Part shown: piece after piece, positions 24,566 through 33,316 of the stretch
Layout: each line of letters starts with the position of its first letter
Numbering within the stretch: the stretch's first letter is position 1
DNA from: an uncultured Sulfurovum sp.
Lineage (GTDB): Bacteria > Campylobacterota > Campylobacteria > Campylobacterales > Sulfurovaceae
Direction: 5' to 3'
Assembly (NCBI GenBank): GCA_913055205.1
Contig: CAJXJN010000004.1
Location: 24,532-88,531 of the forward strand
Length of the DNA: 64,000 nt
Made by a program: the position numbers and the translations under genes
Notes under the pieces: generated by a model
What the model was told of the DNA's origin: nothing
Databases searched by the model: none
What the model saw: only the letters and a program-made list of their open reading frames with translations

Positions 24566-25654
24566 ATGTCAAGCATTGTCTTACTAGGTTCTACAGGCTC
24601 CATAGGGGTCAATACTCTCATCATTGCCAAGCGTTACAACATTGCCATAGAGGCCCTTGTAGCGGGGAATAATATTGATCTGCTCAATGAACAGATCAAG
24701 GAACACAACCCTAAGGTGGTCGCCATTGCCAATGAAGCAGACAAAGACAAAGTTGACCACTCCAATGTGCTTTGTGGAGCTGACGGCATCCTCTCGGTCA
24801 TAGAGGAATCAAAAAGTAAAACTGTGGTCAATGCCCTCGTAGGCTATGCAGGACTGGCACCCACGCTCAAAGCCACAAGCCTTGGTAAAAAAGTAGCCCT
24901 TGCAAACAAAGAGTCACTCGTCGTTGCAGGTGAGTTCATAGATATGTCCCTCATCACACCCATTGACTCTGAGCATTTTGGATTATGGTACCTGATGAAT
25001 GAACGTCCCGTCTCCAAACTTTACATTACGGCAAGTGGTGGTGCCTTTAGAGACTGGGAACTGGAGAAAATGAAAGATGCTACTTTTTCAGATGCACTCA
25101 AACATCCTAACTGGTCAATGGGAAATAAGATCACCATAGACTCAGCAACGATGACAAACAAACTCTTTGAACTTCTGGAAGCCAAATGGCTTTTTGACAC
25201 CAACAATATCGACGCAGTCATAGAAAAAAAGTCTATCATCCATGCCTTGGCAGAGTTCAAAGACGGTTCAACCACTGCACACTTTGCAGGAGTAGACATG
25301 AAACTCCCTATTGCCTTTGCACTTAGAGGTGAAGTAAGTGAAGCCATCTTGCCTCCTACAGATCTACTCAGTATGGGAGCTGTAGAATTTTTACCCATAA
25401 AAGCAGAGCGTTACCCGATCTGGAACATTAAAGAGCACATTTTAAACAATCCTCATTTAGGTGTGGTAGTCAATGCTGCCAATGAAATAGCTATAAAGGC
25501 CTTTCAACAAGAGAAATGCTCTTTCTTTGGAATGAGTAAAATGGTTTTGGATGCGTATGAGAAGTTTGGAGATGTCAAAGCAAACAGTATTGATGAGATT
25601 GTGGAAATAGATAGAGAGGTCAGAGCATATGTTGGTTCATTCAAATCTATGTAG
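24566..25654 (+). CDS. dxr: 1-deoxy-D-xylulose 5-phosphate reductoisomerase
   Basis: 362 residues. It makes 2-C-methyl-D-erythritol 4-phosphate, the committed step of the MEP isoprenoid pathway. 'VLLGSTGSIGVNTL' is the NADPH-binding motif; 'ALANKESLVVAGEF' and 'PIDSEHFG' give metal and substrate residues, and 'YITASGGAFRDW' is the flexible-loop region. The protein is slightly shorter than usual, with little of the C-terminal helical end missing. Its stop codon TAG (25652-25654) is part of a family C REP that begins at 25651. Confidence 0.94.
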   Translation: MSSIVLLGSTGSIGVNTLIIAKRYNIAIEALVAGNNIDLLNEQIKEHNPKVVAIANEADKDKVDHSNVLCGADGILSVIEESKSKTVVNALVGYAGLAPTLKATSLGKKVALANKESLVVAGEFIDMSLITPIDSEHFGLWYLMNERPVSKLYITASGGAFRDWELEKMKDATFSDALKHPNWSMGNKITIDSATMTNKLFELLEAKWLFDTNNIDAVIEKKSIIHALAEFKDGSTTAHFAGVDMKLPIAFALRGEVSEAILPPTDLLSMGAVEFLPIKAERYPIWNIKEHILNNPHLGVVVNAANEIAIKAFQQEKCSFFGMSKMVLDAYEKFGDVKANSIDEIVEIDREVRAYVGSFKSM

Positions 25655-25692
25655 GGGTGCCCTTTATGGGTACCCACAAGGGATACCCCTAC
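25651..25692. repeat. REP palindrome, family C
   Basis: GTAGGGGTGCCC and GGGATACCCCTAC pair around TTTATGGGTACCCACAA. Its first bases contain the dxr stop codon. The related element is at 26255-26326. Confidence 0.8.
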
Positions 25693-25711
25693 AGTTAAAG
25701 AAGGTACCTCT

Positions 25712-26242
25712 ATGAAGACCCTTATTTTGCACGGTTGGGGAGGGAGTGATGCTCCACACTGGCAGGCAGAGCTTGCAAGTGAAATAGCCAAAAACTACGG
25801 TACTGTCTCATTTCCACTGCTTGACAACTGTCATTTTCCCTCTAAGAACAGATGGTTAAAACAGGTCAAAGCTTTGCTTGAAGATTTTAAACCTGACACT
25901 GTGGTGTGCCACTCTTTAGCCAACACACTTTGGTTTTGGCTCTGTGAGGAAGATATAATTCCGGTTAAAAGACTTTTTATGGTCTCACCACCAAGTCTTA
26001 CTACAGAGATCGATACCATTAAAACGTTTTTCCCTTGTAAGTTGCCACAAAAACTCTGTGCAAAAGAGGTACAGATGATCGTCTCAGACAATGATCCCTA
26101 TATAAAAGTCGAGGAAGCACAACAAATGGCTTCTCATTATGATATTCCTTTAACGATCATCCAGAATGCGGGCCATATCAATGCTGACTCAGGGTATGGG
26201 AAATGGGGACTTATAGAAAAACTTGTAATGGAAGAGCTATGA
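25712..26242 (+). CDS. alpha/beta hydrolase, RBBP9/YdeN family
   Basis: 176 residues, typical for this small serine hydrolase family. 'LILHGWGGSDAPHW' is the family oxyanion loop, 'VVCHSLANTLW' holds the nucleophilic serine (GHSLG-like, with Cys for Gly), 'IVSDNDPYIKVEEAQ' the acid, and 'AGHINADSGYG' the histidine. The natural substrate is not known for the family. It has its own start behind the REP at 25651 with AAGAAGG upstream. Confidence 0.85.
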   Translation: MKTLILHGWGGSDAPHWQAELASEIAKNYGTVSFPLLDNCHFPSKNRWLKQVKALLEDFKPDTVVCHSLANTLWFWLCEEDIIPVKRLFMVSPPSLTTEIDTIKTFFPCKLPQKLCAKEVQMIVSDNDPYIKVEEAQQMASHYDIPLTIIQNAGHINADSGYGKWGLIEKLVMEEL

Positions 26243-26254
26243 TATTTTTTATTC

Positions 26255-26326
26255 GTAGGGGTGCCCCTTGTGGGTACCAAAAAAACAAAATTCAAAGACA
26301 AGGGTACCCACAAGGGATACCCCTAC
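26255..26326. repeat. BIME-like REP pair, family C
   Basis: GTAGGGGTGCCCCTTGTGGG and, inverted, CCCACAAGGGATACCCCTAC are separated by about 30 bp. The element lies between the RBBP9-like gene and tsaD, 14 bp before the tsaD start. Confidence 0.85.
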
Positions 26327-26339
26327 AGCAGGAGCACCA

Positions 26340-27353
26340 ATGATTTTAAGCATCGAAAGTTCTTGTGATGACAGCTCCATCGCCATTACTGAAATAGCGA
26401 CGAAAAAAGTCCTCTATCATAAAAAAATCTCTCAAGAAGAGCAGCACTCCTGTTATGGTGGTGTAGTGCCGGAACTGGCCTCAAGACTTCACGCAGTTGC
26501 ACTCCCGGAGATACTAAAAGAGACGAAACCCTACTTTGACAAACTCAAAGCTGTTGCAGTGACTAACCAGCCAGGATTAGGGGTAACGCTCCTTGAAGGC
26601 ATCGCTATGGCAAAAACTTTGGCTACCTTACAAGATATCCCTCTTATATCAGTACATCACCTTAAAGGGCATATTTACTCACTTTTTATTGAAAAAGAGA
26701 CACTCTTCCCACTTTTGGTACTTCTTATCTCTGGAGGACATACGCAAGTCATTCGTGTAGAGAGTTTTGACCATATGGAGATACTTGCCACAAGCATGGA
26801 TGACTCTGTGGGTGAGAGTTTTGACAAGTGTGCAAAGATGATGGGCTTGGGTTACCCTGGTGGACCCCTTATAGAACAACTTGCACTCAGCGGGGATGAG
26901 AACCGTTTTGATCTCCCCGTACCACTGCGAAATTCACCACTCATCGCTTTTTCCCTCTCCGGACTGAAAAATGCTGTACGTTTAGTAGTTGAAAAGCTTG
27001 GGGGGGCTTCTGAAATGACAGAACAGGATAAAGCAGACCTCTCTGCCTCCTTCCAAAAAGCAGTCAAGCTCCACCTGCTTCAAAAAAGCAAAAAGATCTT
27101 TGCAAAAGAAGAGATAAAAGAGTTCGCCATCGTAGGTGGTGCATCTGCAAACAAATATATACGAAATGCCTATGAAGATCTCTGTAAGGAGTTTGGCAAA
27201 ACACTTCATGTTGCTCCACTGCAGTATTGTTCTGACAATGCTGCCATGATAGGCAGATATGCAGTCGATGCCTATGAAAAAAAGCAGTTTACGGATCCAA
27301 ATAAAATAGATATTGTCAGTACCAAAAAACAGCAGAGTGGAATGCTACTTTAA
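26340..27353 (+). CDS. tsaD: tRNA N6-adenosine threonylcarbamoyltransferase
   Basis: 337 residues from ATG at 26340 with GCAGGAG upstream; the frame opens 24 codons earlier but only across the REP. TsaD transfers the threonylcarbamoyl group to A37 of ANN-decoding tRNAs, working with TsaB and TsaE. '[15 protein letters not shown]' starts the ASKHA fold, 'HHLKGH' supplies metal-binding histidines, '[10 protein letters not shown]' and '[14 protein letters not shown]' are nucleotide-binding loops, and '[10 protein letters not shown]' is the conserved final motif with the metal-binding Asp. Confidence 0.94.
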   Translation: MILSIESSCDDSSIAITEIATKKVLYHKKISQEEQHSCYGGVVPELASRLHAVALPEILKETKPYFDKLKAVAVTNQPGLGVTLLEGIAMAKTLATLQDIPLISVHHLKGHIYSLFIEKETLFPLLVLLISGGHTQVIRVESFDHMEILATSMDDSVGESFDKCAKMMGLGYPGGPLIEQLALSGDENRFDLPVPLRNSPLIAFSLSGLKNAVRLVVEKLGGASEMTEQDKADLSASFQKAVKLHLLQKSKKIFAKEEIKEFAIVGGASANKYIRNAYEDLCKEFGKTLHVAPLQYCSDNAAMIGRYAVDAYEKKQFTDPNKIDIVSTKKQQSGMLL

Positions 27354-27453
27354 CACCCATTTCCCCGACTCTTCTGCTTTTTCTCCTTTCACACTTGGTA
27401 CTTAGTCTTTAACACTCATTTCCTAAGCAATATTTAGCTAAAATATATACACT

Positions 27454-27459
27454 TATAAT
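27454..27459 (+). promoter_or_regulatory. gyrB promoter -10 box
   Basis: TATAAT in an AT-rich stretch (TTTAGCTAAAATATATACACT before it), 21 bp upstream of the gyrB start. Together with the 126-bp gap after tsaD this makes an independent promoter for gyrB likely. Confidence 0.5.
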
Positions 27460-27479
27460 CCACAAATCGGAGTCTACAC

Positions 27480-29795
27480 ATGGCAGAATATGGTGCTAGT
27501 AATATTAAAGTTCTTAAAGGGCTGGAAGCGGTAAGAAAAAGACCAGGAATGTACATCGGTGATACCTCTACAAAAGGACTTCACCACCTCGTCTATGAAG
27601 TTATAGATAACTCCATCGATGAAGCAATGGCAGGGTTTTGTGACACTATCAAAGTGACACTTACCAAAAACGGTTCAGCGATTATCGAAGACAATGGTCG
27701 CGGTATCCCTGTTGCAGAGCACCCTACTGAAAAGATTTCGGCTGCCACTGTTGTACTTACGGTACTCCATGCCGGTGGTAAATTTGACAAAGACACCTAT
27801 AAAGTCTCCGGTGGACTTCACGGGGTTGGGGTTTCTGTTGTAAATGCACTCTCTAAAGATTTAAGACTTACCGTCTACCGTGATGGTAACATACATGAAC
27901 AATCTTTTGCTGCCGGTATCCCTCAAGAGCCTTTAGCAATTACTGGCCCTACACGGAAAAAGGGAACTAAAATAGAATTCTGGCCAGATAATACGATCTT
28001 TACAGAGAGTGTGACTTTCCAAAAAGAGATCCTCATGAAGCGTTTCAAAGAGCTTTGCTACCTGAACCCTAGAATCACTATTGATTTTAGAGATGAGAGA
28101 GATGGAACGAAAGAAGTTTATCACTTCGAAGGGGGTATCAAGCAGTTTGTAGAAGATATGAACACGAAAGAACCCCTTTCAAAAGCACAGTTTTTCCAAG
28201 GCAAGGCTGATGACATTGAGATAGATATTGCTCTGATGTATTGTGACGCAGACAGTGAAAAATCTCTCTCCTTTGTCAATAACATCAAAACACCGGATGG
28301 CGGTACGCATGAAGCAGGATTCAGAGCAGGGTTAACACGTTCTATGGCAAGTTACATTGCCAAAAATGCAAATGCCAAAGAAAAAGGTACTAAAATTACC
28401 GGGGAGGACTGTAAAGAAGGTCTCATAGCTATCGTCTCTGTACGTGTACCTGAACCACAGTTTGAGGGACAGACCAAAGGAAAATTAGGTTCAAGCTATG
28501 TAAGACCTCTTGTCCAGAAATTCTTCTCTGAGAACTTTAACAAGTACCTCGAAGAAAATCCTATAGAGGCCAAAGCCATTATGGCACAAGTACTACTTGC
28601 AGCACGAGGTAGAGATGCAGCAAAAAGAGCGAAAGACCTGGTAAAACGTAAAGACTCTATGAGCATCGGTACACTTCCCGGTAAACTTGCAGACTGTCAA
28701 AGTAAAGACCCTGAAATCTCAGAGATCTATCTGGTGGAAGGGGACTCGGCAGGAGGTTCTGCAAAACAAGGCCGTGACAGAGTATTCCAAGCGATTTTAC
28801 CACTTAAAGGTAAGATCCTTAACGTTGAGAAAGCAAGACTTGAGAAGATCCTCAAATCTGATGAGATCAAGAACATGATCACTGCACTTGGTTGTGGCAT
28901 AGGTGAAGAGTTTAACGAAGAGAAACTTAGATACCATAAGATCATCATCATGACCGATGCTGATGTTGACGGTAGCCATATCCAGACACTTTTAATGACA
29001 TTCTTCTTTAGGTTTTTACAACCTGTTATTGAAAAAGGGTACCTCTATCTTGCACAACCACCACTTTACCGCTACAAAAAAGGGAAAAATGAAACTTTTC
29101 TAAAAGATGATAAAGCACTCAATGATTTCCTTATCGAAAACGGTATCTCGGTAATAGAGAGTGAAACAATGGGGCAAGCTGATCTTGTGGATCTTTTCAA
29201 ACTTGTAGCCTACTATCAAATGACACTCAAAGAGATAGAGAAACGTTTTGCACTACCTGAGGCACTGCGTTATATGATTGAAAATCCTGATATCATTGGC
29301 ACATCAAATAAAGCTTTAGCAAAAACACTTGAAACATATATTGGTGAGCTAGGATATAATATCCTTAATAAAACAATTACGGATGATAAACTACACTACT
29401 TCGTTCAAACCAATGATGGGCTCGAAGAGCTTATCATCGATGAAGTACTCTTTAGCAACCCTCACTATAATGAAGCGATCCATATTCACCAAAAGATCCA
29501 AGAGCACATTACAGAGGAATTTAAAGATAAAGATCTCTTGGCACTTTTTTCAGAAGTAGAAGCTTCTGCTAAAAAAGGTGCCTATATCCAACGCTACAAA
29601 GGTCTTGGTGAGATGAACCCTGAACAACTTTGGGAAACAACCATGACACCTGAAAACAGAAGACTGCTTCAAGTGAAGATAGATGATGTTGAAGAAGCAA
29701 GTGATACCTTTACCCTCTTTATGGGTGATGAAGTTGAACCAAGAAGAAACTACATTGAGAGCCATGCCAAAGATGTAAAACACTTGGATGTTTAA
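27480..29795 (+). CDS. gyrB: DNA gyrase subunit B
   Basis: 771 residues, full length. GyrB supplies the ATPase of the enzyme that introduces negative supercoils. The GHKL ATPase is seen as 'EVIDNSIDEAMAG', 'EDNGRGIPV' and 'GLHGVGVSVVNALS', and the TOPRIM domain as 'LVEGDSAGGSAKQGRDR' and 'IIMTDADVDGSHIQTLL'. The C-terminal 'RYKGLGEMNPEQLWETTM' is the usual GyrA-contact region. The stop codon TAA overlaps the next start as TAATG. Confidence 0.97.
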   Translation: MAEYGASNIKVLKGLEAVRKRPGMYIGDTSTKGLHHLVYEVIDNSIDEAMAGFCDTIKVTLTKNGSAIIEDNGRGIPVAEHPTEKISAATVVLTVLHAGGKFDKDTYKVSGGLHGVGVSVVNALSKDLRLTVYRDGNIHEQSFAAGIPQEPLAITGPTRKKGTKIEFWPDNTIFTESVTFQKEILMKRFKELCYLNPRITIDFRDERDGTKEVYHFEGGIKQFVEDMNTKEPLSKAQFFQGKADDIEIDIALMYCDADSEKSLSFVNNIKTPDGGTHEAGFRAGLTRSMASYIAKNANAKEKGTKITGEDCKEGLIAIVSVRVPEPQFEGQTKGKLGSSYVRPLVQKFFSENFNKYLEENPIEAKAIMAQVLLAARGRDAAKRAKDLVKRKDSMSIGTLPGKLADCQSKDPEISEIYLVEGDSAGGSAKQGRDRVFQAILPLKGKILNVEKARLEKILKSDEIKNMITALGCGIGEEFNEEKLRYHKIIIMTDADVDGSHIQTLLMTFFFRFLQPVIEKGYLYLAQPPLYRYKKGKNETFLKDDKALNDFLIENGISVIESETMGQADLVDLFKLVAYYQMTLKEIEKRFALPEALRYMIENPDIIGTSNKALAKTLETYIGELGYNILNKTITDDKLHYFVQTNDGLEELIIDEVLFSNPHYNEAIHIHQKIQEHITEEFKDKDLLALFSEVEASAKKGAYIQRYKGLGEMNPEQLWETTMTPENRRLLQVKIDDVEEASDTFTLFMGDEVEPRRNYIESHAKDVKHLDV

Positions 29796-31222
29796 TGCTT
29801 CTGTCACAAAAAGAAGAGAGACAACGGCGCTTTACTCTGGCTCTTAGAGCAGGTATCCCCGTACTCATTCTTATTTTTCTTGTTTTTTATACCACTATTT
29901 ATAAAGGTGAAACATTTACTCTCAGTATAAAAGATGGTATGCTGCTTGCTGCTATCACCTTTATTACCATCTATTTTATCTATTTCTTAATGAACCTGAG
30001 TGTTCAGGAAACTTTGTTGGACCAAACCACTCAAGGCTTTAACAAAAAAACATTTATCAAAAAACTACAACACTATCAACCAAAATCCATAGCATGTCTA
30101 AATATAGCGAACCTCTCCTCACTCAATGAAAATTATAGTAGTGACCAGATAGACAATCTTCTCTATACGATTAGCCGTAAATTACACCTTATCTTCAAAA
30201 AAAATGGTTTAGATACTGTACTTATAGGTCGATCTAGAGGTTCGGAATTTTTAATTGCCCTCAATGAGAACTATGATAATATACAAACTATTTTAGAAAC
30301 AATGATAGAAGAGAACCAAAGCATTAACCATATTGAGGTTGATTATAAATTTGCTATTATTACCAATGCAAATGGCGATTTTGAAAAAGAAATATCTCAA
30401 CTTCGAAACATTATAGCAAGTCAATCCATGGAGTACGATAAAGAAAAAAATACAAATAATATCCAAGATGCCAAAGAGCTCTCGGATATAGAAAAAGACA
30501 TCATTGATTCTATTCAGAAGAAGAACTTATTCTTATCATTCAGACCTCTACTCAATACACATAGCGATGTTACAGATATCTATGAGATTTCAGTCAAACT
30601 CAAATCCGGTACCCATCAAGATATCTTACCAAGAGTCTTTTTACCTATCATCAACCGTTTAGGACTGGGTAGAGAATATGATCTTACACTTATTAAACAT
30701 GTCATTGACCTCTTGCCTCTTGTTGATGATACTATTTCATTTACATTCAATCTTTCACCTTTTTCTCTTAGAGACGACTCTTTTCAGAAAAAACTTTTTG
30801 CTTATTTAAATGAAACACAAATAGATCCATCTCGTCTTATTATCCAACTTTATGAACGTAAAACACACCATGACCTTAGTGGCTACCTCAAAACACTCAA
30901 AAACTTCAGATCACAGGGTATACGGATTTGTATCGATAATTTTGGTTCGTCTAATGCTTCCCTGGAATATATGAAACATTTTAAATTTGACATGGTCCAA
31001 TTTGATAGAGACTATGTGACAAATCTAGAAGATAAAATAACATATGCTATGCTAAAATCTTTAATTAAAATGTCAAAAGATTTAAAAGTACAAACCGTTG
31101 CAAAGTGGGTAGATAAAAATAAACAAAAAGAAAAACTAAAAGCAATCGGGATAAATTATCTTCAAGGATTTGGCATTGGCAAACCTATCACAGAAACACA
31201 ACTTCTTAATAAATACAATTAA
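29795..31222 (+). CDS. membrane protein with degenerate GGDEF and EAL domains
   Basis: 475 residues. Two membrane helices (about residues 17-37 and 46-67) precede a GGDEF-like domain in which the signature reads 'RSRGSEF', then an EAL-like domain (about residues 235-475). In the EAL domain the motif start is 'YEISVKL' instead of EALxR, 'DDFG' is 'DNFG', the lysine-containing 'LKID' is 'VQFD', and 'AEGVE' is 'AKWVD'. With these metal and catalytic residues gone, cyclic-di-GMP synthesis or breakdown is unlikely; binding or a structural role remains possible. Its start overlaps the gyrB stop, so it depends on gyrB transcription and translation. Confidence 0.8.
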   Translation: MLLSQKEERQRRFTLALRAGIPVLILIFLVFYTTIYKGETFTLSIKDGMLLAAITFITIYFIYFLMNLSVQETLLDQTTQGFNKKTFIKKLQHYQPKSIACLNIANLSSLNENYSSDQIDNLLYTISRKLHLIFKKNGLDTVLIGRSRGSEFLIALNENYDNIQTILETMIEENQSINHIEVDYKFAIITNANGDFEKEISQLRNIIASQSMEYDKEKNTNNIQDAKELSDIEKDIIDSIQKKNLFLSFRPLLNTHSDVTDIYEISVKLKSGTHQDILPRVFLPIINRLGLGREYDLTLIKHVIDLLPLVDDTISFTFNLSPFSLRDDSFQKKLFAYLNETQIDPSRLIIQLYERKTHHDLSGYLKTLKNFRSQGIRICIDNFGSSNASLEYMKHFKFDMVQFDRDYVTNLEDKITYAMLKSLIKMSKDLKVQTVAKWVDKNKQKEKLKAIGINYLQGFGIGKPITETQLLNKYN

Positions 31223-31231
31223 AGGATATAC

Positions 31232-31609
31232 ATGAAATACGGTGAAAAAGAGATACAGGAATTTGACATCAACAGTGAAGAAAACTATTGGCCAAATGAA
31301 CATACAAAAAATTATACGATCAATATAGAACTCCCTGAATTTATGTGTATGTGTCCTCGTTCAGGCTACCCTGATTTTGCAACAATGAAACTCAGTTATG
31401 TACCAAAGAAAAAAGTAATAGAACTCAAAGCACTCAAGCTCTACATTAATTCATTTATGCATAGACATATCTCTCATGAAAATGCTGCAAATGAAATTTA
31501 CGATGCACTTTACAGCAAACTGGAACCAAAGTCTATGAAGCTAATTGCAGACTTTAATCCTCGTGGCAATGTACACACTGTGATCGAAATAGACAGTACA
31601 AAAAATTAA
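31232..31609 (+). CDS. queF: NADPH-dependent 7-cyano-7-deazaguanine reductase (type I QueF)
   Basis: 125 residues. It reduces preQ0 to preQ1 in queuosine synthesis, the only known nitrile reductase reaction. 'CMCPRSGYPDFATMKLSY' has the catalytic Cys that forms the thioimide, and 'IELKALKLYINSFMHRHISHE' the QueF motif with the substrate-binding Glu/His end. 'ADFNPRGNVHTVIEI' is the C-terminal T-fold strand. It follows 9 bp after the EAL gene with AAAGGAT upstream. Confidence 0.93.
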   Translation: MKYGEKEIQEFDINSEENYWPNEHTKNYTINIELPEFMCMCPRSGYPDFATMKLSYVPKKKVIELKALKLYINSFMHRHISHENAANEIYDALYSKLEPKSMKLIADFNPRGNVHTVIEIDSTKN

Positions 31610-31624
31610 GTCTCTCTCAAAATC

Positions 31625-31645
31625 ATTACAATTTGACATATTTTT
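31625..31645 (+). promoter_or_regulatory. shared 21-bp motif upstream of the HTH gene
   Basis: ATTACAATTTGACATA followed by TTTTT. It differs at one base from the copy before the RAYT gene. The motif is in the direction of the HTH gene that starts 53 bases later. Confidence 0.5.
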
Positions 31646-31697
31646 AGATGCTTGTCTAAAAATTGATTATCATTGCATATTCTAAAAAAGGATATGT

Positions 31698-31955
31698 ATG
31701 ATAGATTTTGATAAAATCATCCAAAGACTTAAAACAATCATTTCATTCAACAGCAAACAAAAGAAAATATTAGATAGAGACATTGCCAACTATCTTGGAC
31801 TTACACCTCAATACTTTGCAGTCATAAAGCGGCGAAAAAAAATACCTTATGAAGCCATTGCATATTTTTGCAAACAATATTCAATCAATATGAATTGGAT
31901 ACTTTTAGAACAGAAGCCAAAATATTTGGACGAGAAGAGAGATAGTTACAAGTGA
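31698..31955 (+). CDS. small CI-repressor-like HTH protein (85 aa)
   Basis: Residues 24-50 ('LDRDIANYLGLTPQYFAVIKRRKKIPYEAI') form a helix-turn-helix of the phage CI/XRE kind, followed by 'YFCKQYSINMNWILLE', which is typical of proteins whose HTH is followed by a short dimerising tail. AAAGGATATGT precedes the start. It stands alone upstream of the IS256 element and has no clear target; the gene could be a phage or plasmid relic. Confidence 0.6.
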   Translation: MIDFDKIIQRLKTIISFNSKQKKILDRDIANYLGLTPQYFAVIKRRKKIPYEAIAYFCKQYSINMNWILLEQKPKYLDEKRDSYK

Positions 31956-31984
31956 GCCAAAAAGTCAATGTACGTCTAAATTCA

Positions 31985-33285
31985 GGGAGTGTTAGAAATT
32001 TTGTGTCAATCTGATAGAATACACTATTCTAAAGGAAGGACACATGAACGAGAAGTTCGATTTAAATGAAGCCCTTGAAGCGATCAAGGCAGGTGCAAAA
32101 ATAGATGGCAAAGACGGGGTACTTGCTCCGCTTATTAAACAATTGACAGAAGCTGCATTGGAGGCAGAGCTTGAGACTCACTTGAGTAATGAGCTTCGTA
32201 ACCGTAAAAACGGCAGATCCTCTAAGACCATGAAAAGTTCCGTAGGAGAGTTTGAGCTGGAAGTTCCAAGAGACAGGAACGGAACCTTCGAACCCCAATT
32301 CGTTAAAAAACATCAAACCCATATATCAGACCAGATCGAGCAGAAGATCCTGGCACTGTATGCCCTTGGCAACAGTTATGCCCAGATATCTGAACATATT
32401 GAAGATTTCTATGGGGTGCATTTCTCCAAGGCTACAATCAGCGCTGTAACCGATAAAGTAATTCCTATGCTTAAGGAATGGCAACAGCGTCCTCTTGAAA
32501 GCGTCTATCCTTTTGTATGGCTCGATGCCATACACTACAAGATCAAAGAGAATGGCAAATATGTCTCCAAAGCCATCTATACCATCCTTGGAGTCAACCT
32601 CAGTGGCCAAAAAGAGATACTGGGCTTGTACCTTAGTGAAAATGAGGGGGTTAACTTCTGGCTGCAGGTTCTGACCGACCTTTCAAACAGAGGTATAGAG
32701 GATATTCTTAGTGCCTCTGTAGATGGTTTGAAAGGCTTCCCTGAAGCCATTAATGCGACTTTCCCGCAAACAGAAGTACAGCTGTGTATTGTGCATCAGA
32801 TCAGAAATTCACTCAAGTATGTAGCCTCTAAAAACCAGAAAGAGTTCATGAAAGATCTCAAGCTGGTCTATCAGGCACTCTCCAAAGAGGCTGCTGAACT
32901 TGAACTGGACAGGCTTGAAGAGAAGTGGGGAACAAAATACCCTATCGTTATTCAGTCATGGAGAAACAAGTGGGAAAATCTCTCCTACTATTTCAAATAT
33001 CCTGAAGATATCAGACGCATCATCTATACGACCAATATTATTGAGTCAGTACATCGTCAGTTCAGGAAACTGACCAAAACAAAAGGAGCCCCAATGAAAA
33101 TTCATTGCTGAAATTGCTTTATATGGGAATTCAAAATGCTCAGAAGAAATGGACGATGCCTATGAGAAACTGGTCGCTGACTATCTCTCAGTTGGCGATC
33201 TTCTTTGAGGGTAGATTGGATAAGGCTCTGGAGTTGTGATATAATTCACTTATCTATCGGGTGACACAAAATTCTGAACGGTCTC
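31985..33285 (+). mobile_element. IS256-family insertion sequence with 8-bp target duplication
   Basis: 1,301 bp. The ends are imperfect inverted repeats of 24 bp: the left is GGGAGTGTTAG...TTTTGTGTCA (31985-32008) and the right, read inward, GAGACCGTTCAG...TTTTGTGTCA (33262-33285). TAAATTCA is present on both sides (31977-31984 and 33286-33293), as expected for the 8-9 bp duplications of this family. The element lies between the small HTH gene and a hypothetical gene and breaks neither. The intact target duplication suggests a recent arrival, but the transposase is frameshifted. Confidence 0.9.
32044..33239 (+). pseudogene. IS256-family transposase, frameshifted near the C-terminus
   Basis: The first 355 codons read as a mutator-type DDE transposase: 'VWLDAIHYKIKENGKYVSKAIYTILGVN' has the first Asp, 'DILSASVDGLKGFPEAI' the second, and 'TNIIESVHRQFRKLTKTKGA' the Glu region. 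The frame then stops early at 33109-33111. In another frame the sequence continues 'NENSLLKLLYMGIQNAQKKWTMP' to a stop at 33237-33239, the normal family end. A run of four C at about 33091 would restore the frame if it were five; loss of four bases is also possible. As written the element should not be able to move by itself. Confidence 0.9.
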
Positions 33286-33316
33286 TAAATTCACTATTTT
33301 GCCCTATACAAAAACA

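Noticed and set aside
27361..27479. Replication origin beside gyrB
   Set aside because: No dnaA, dnaN or cluster of DnaA boxes; only an AT-rich promoter was seen.
32062..32610. Minus-strand frames opposite the IS256 transposase
   Set aside because: They have no ribosome binding sites and mirror the transposase codons.
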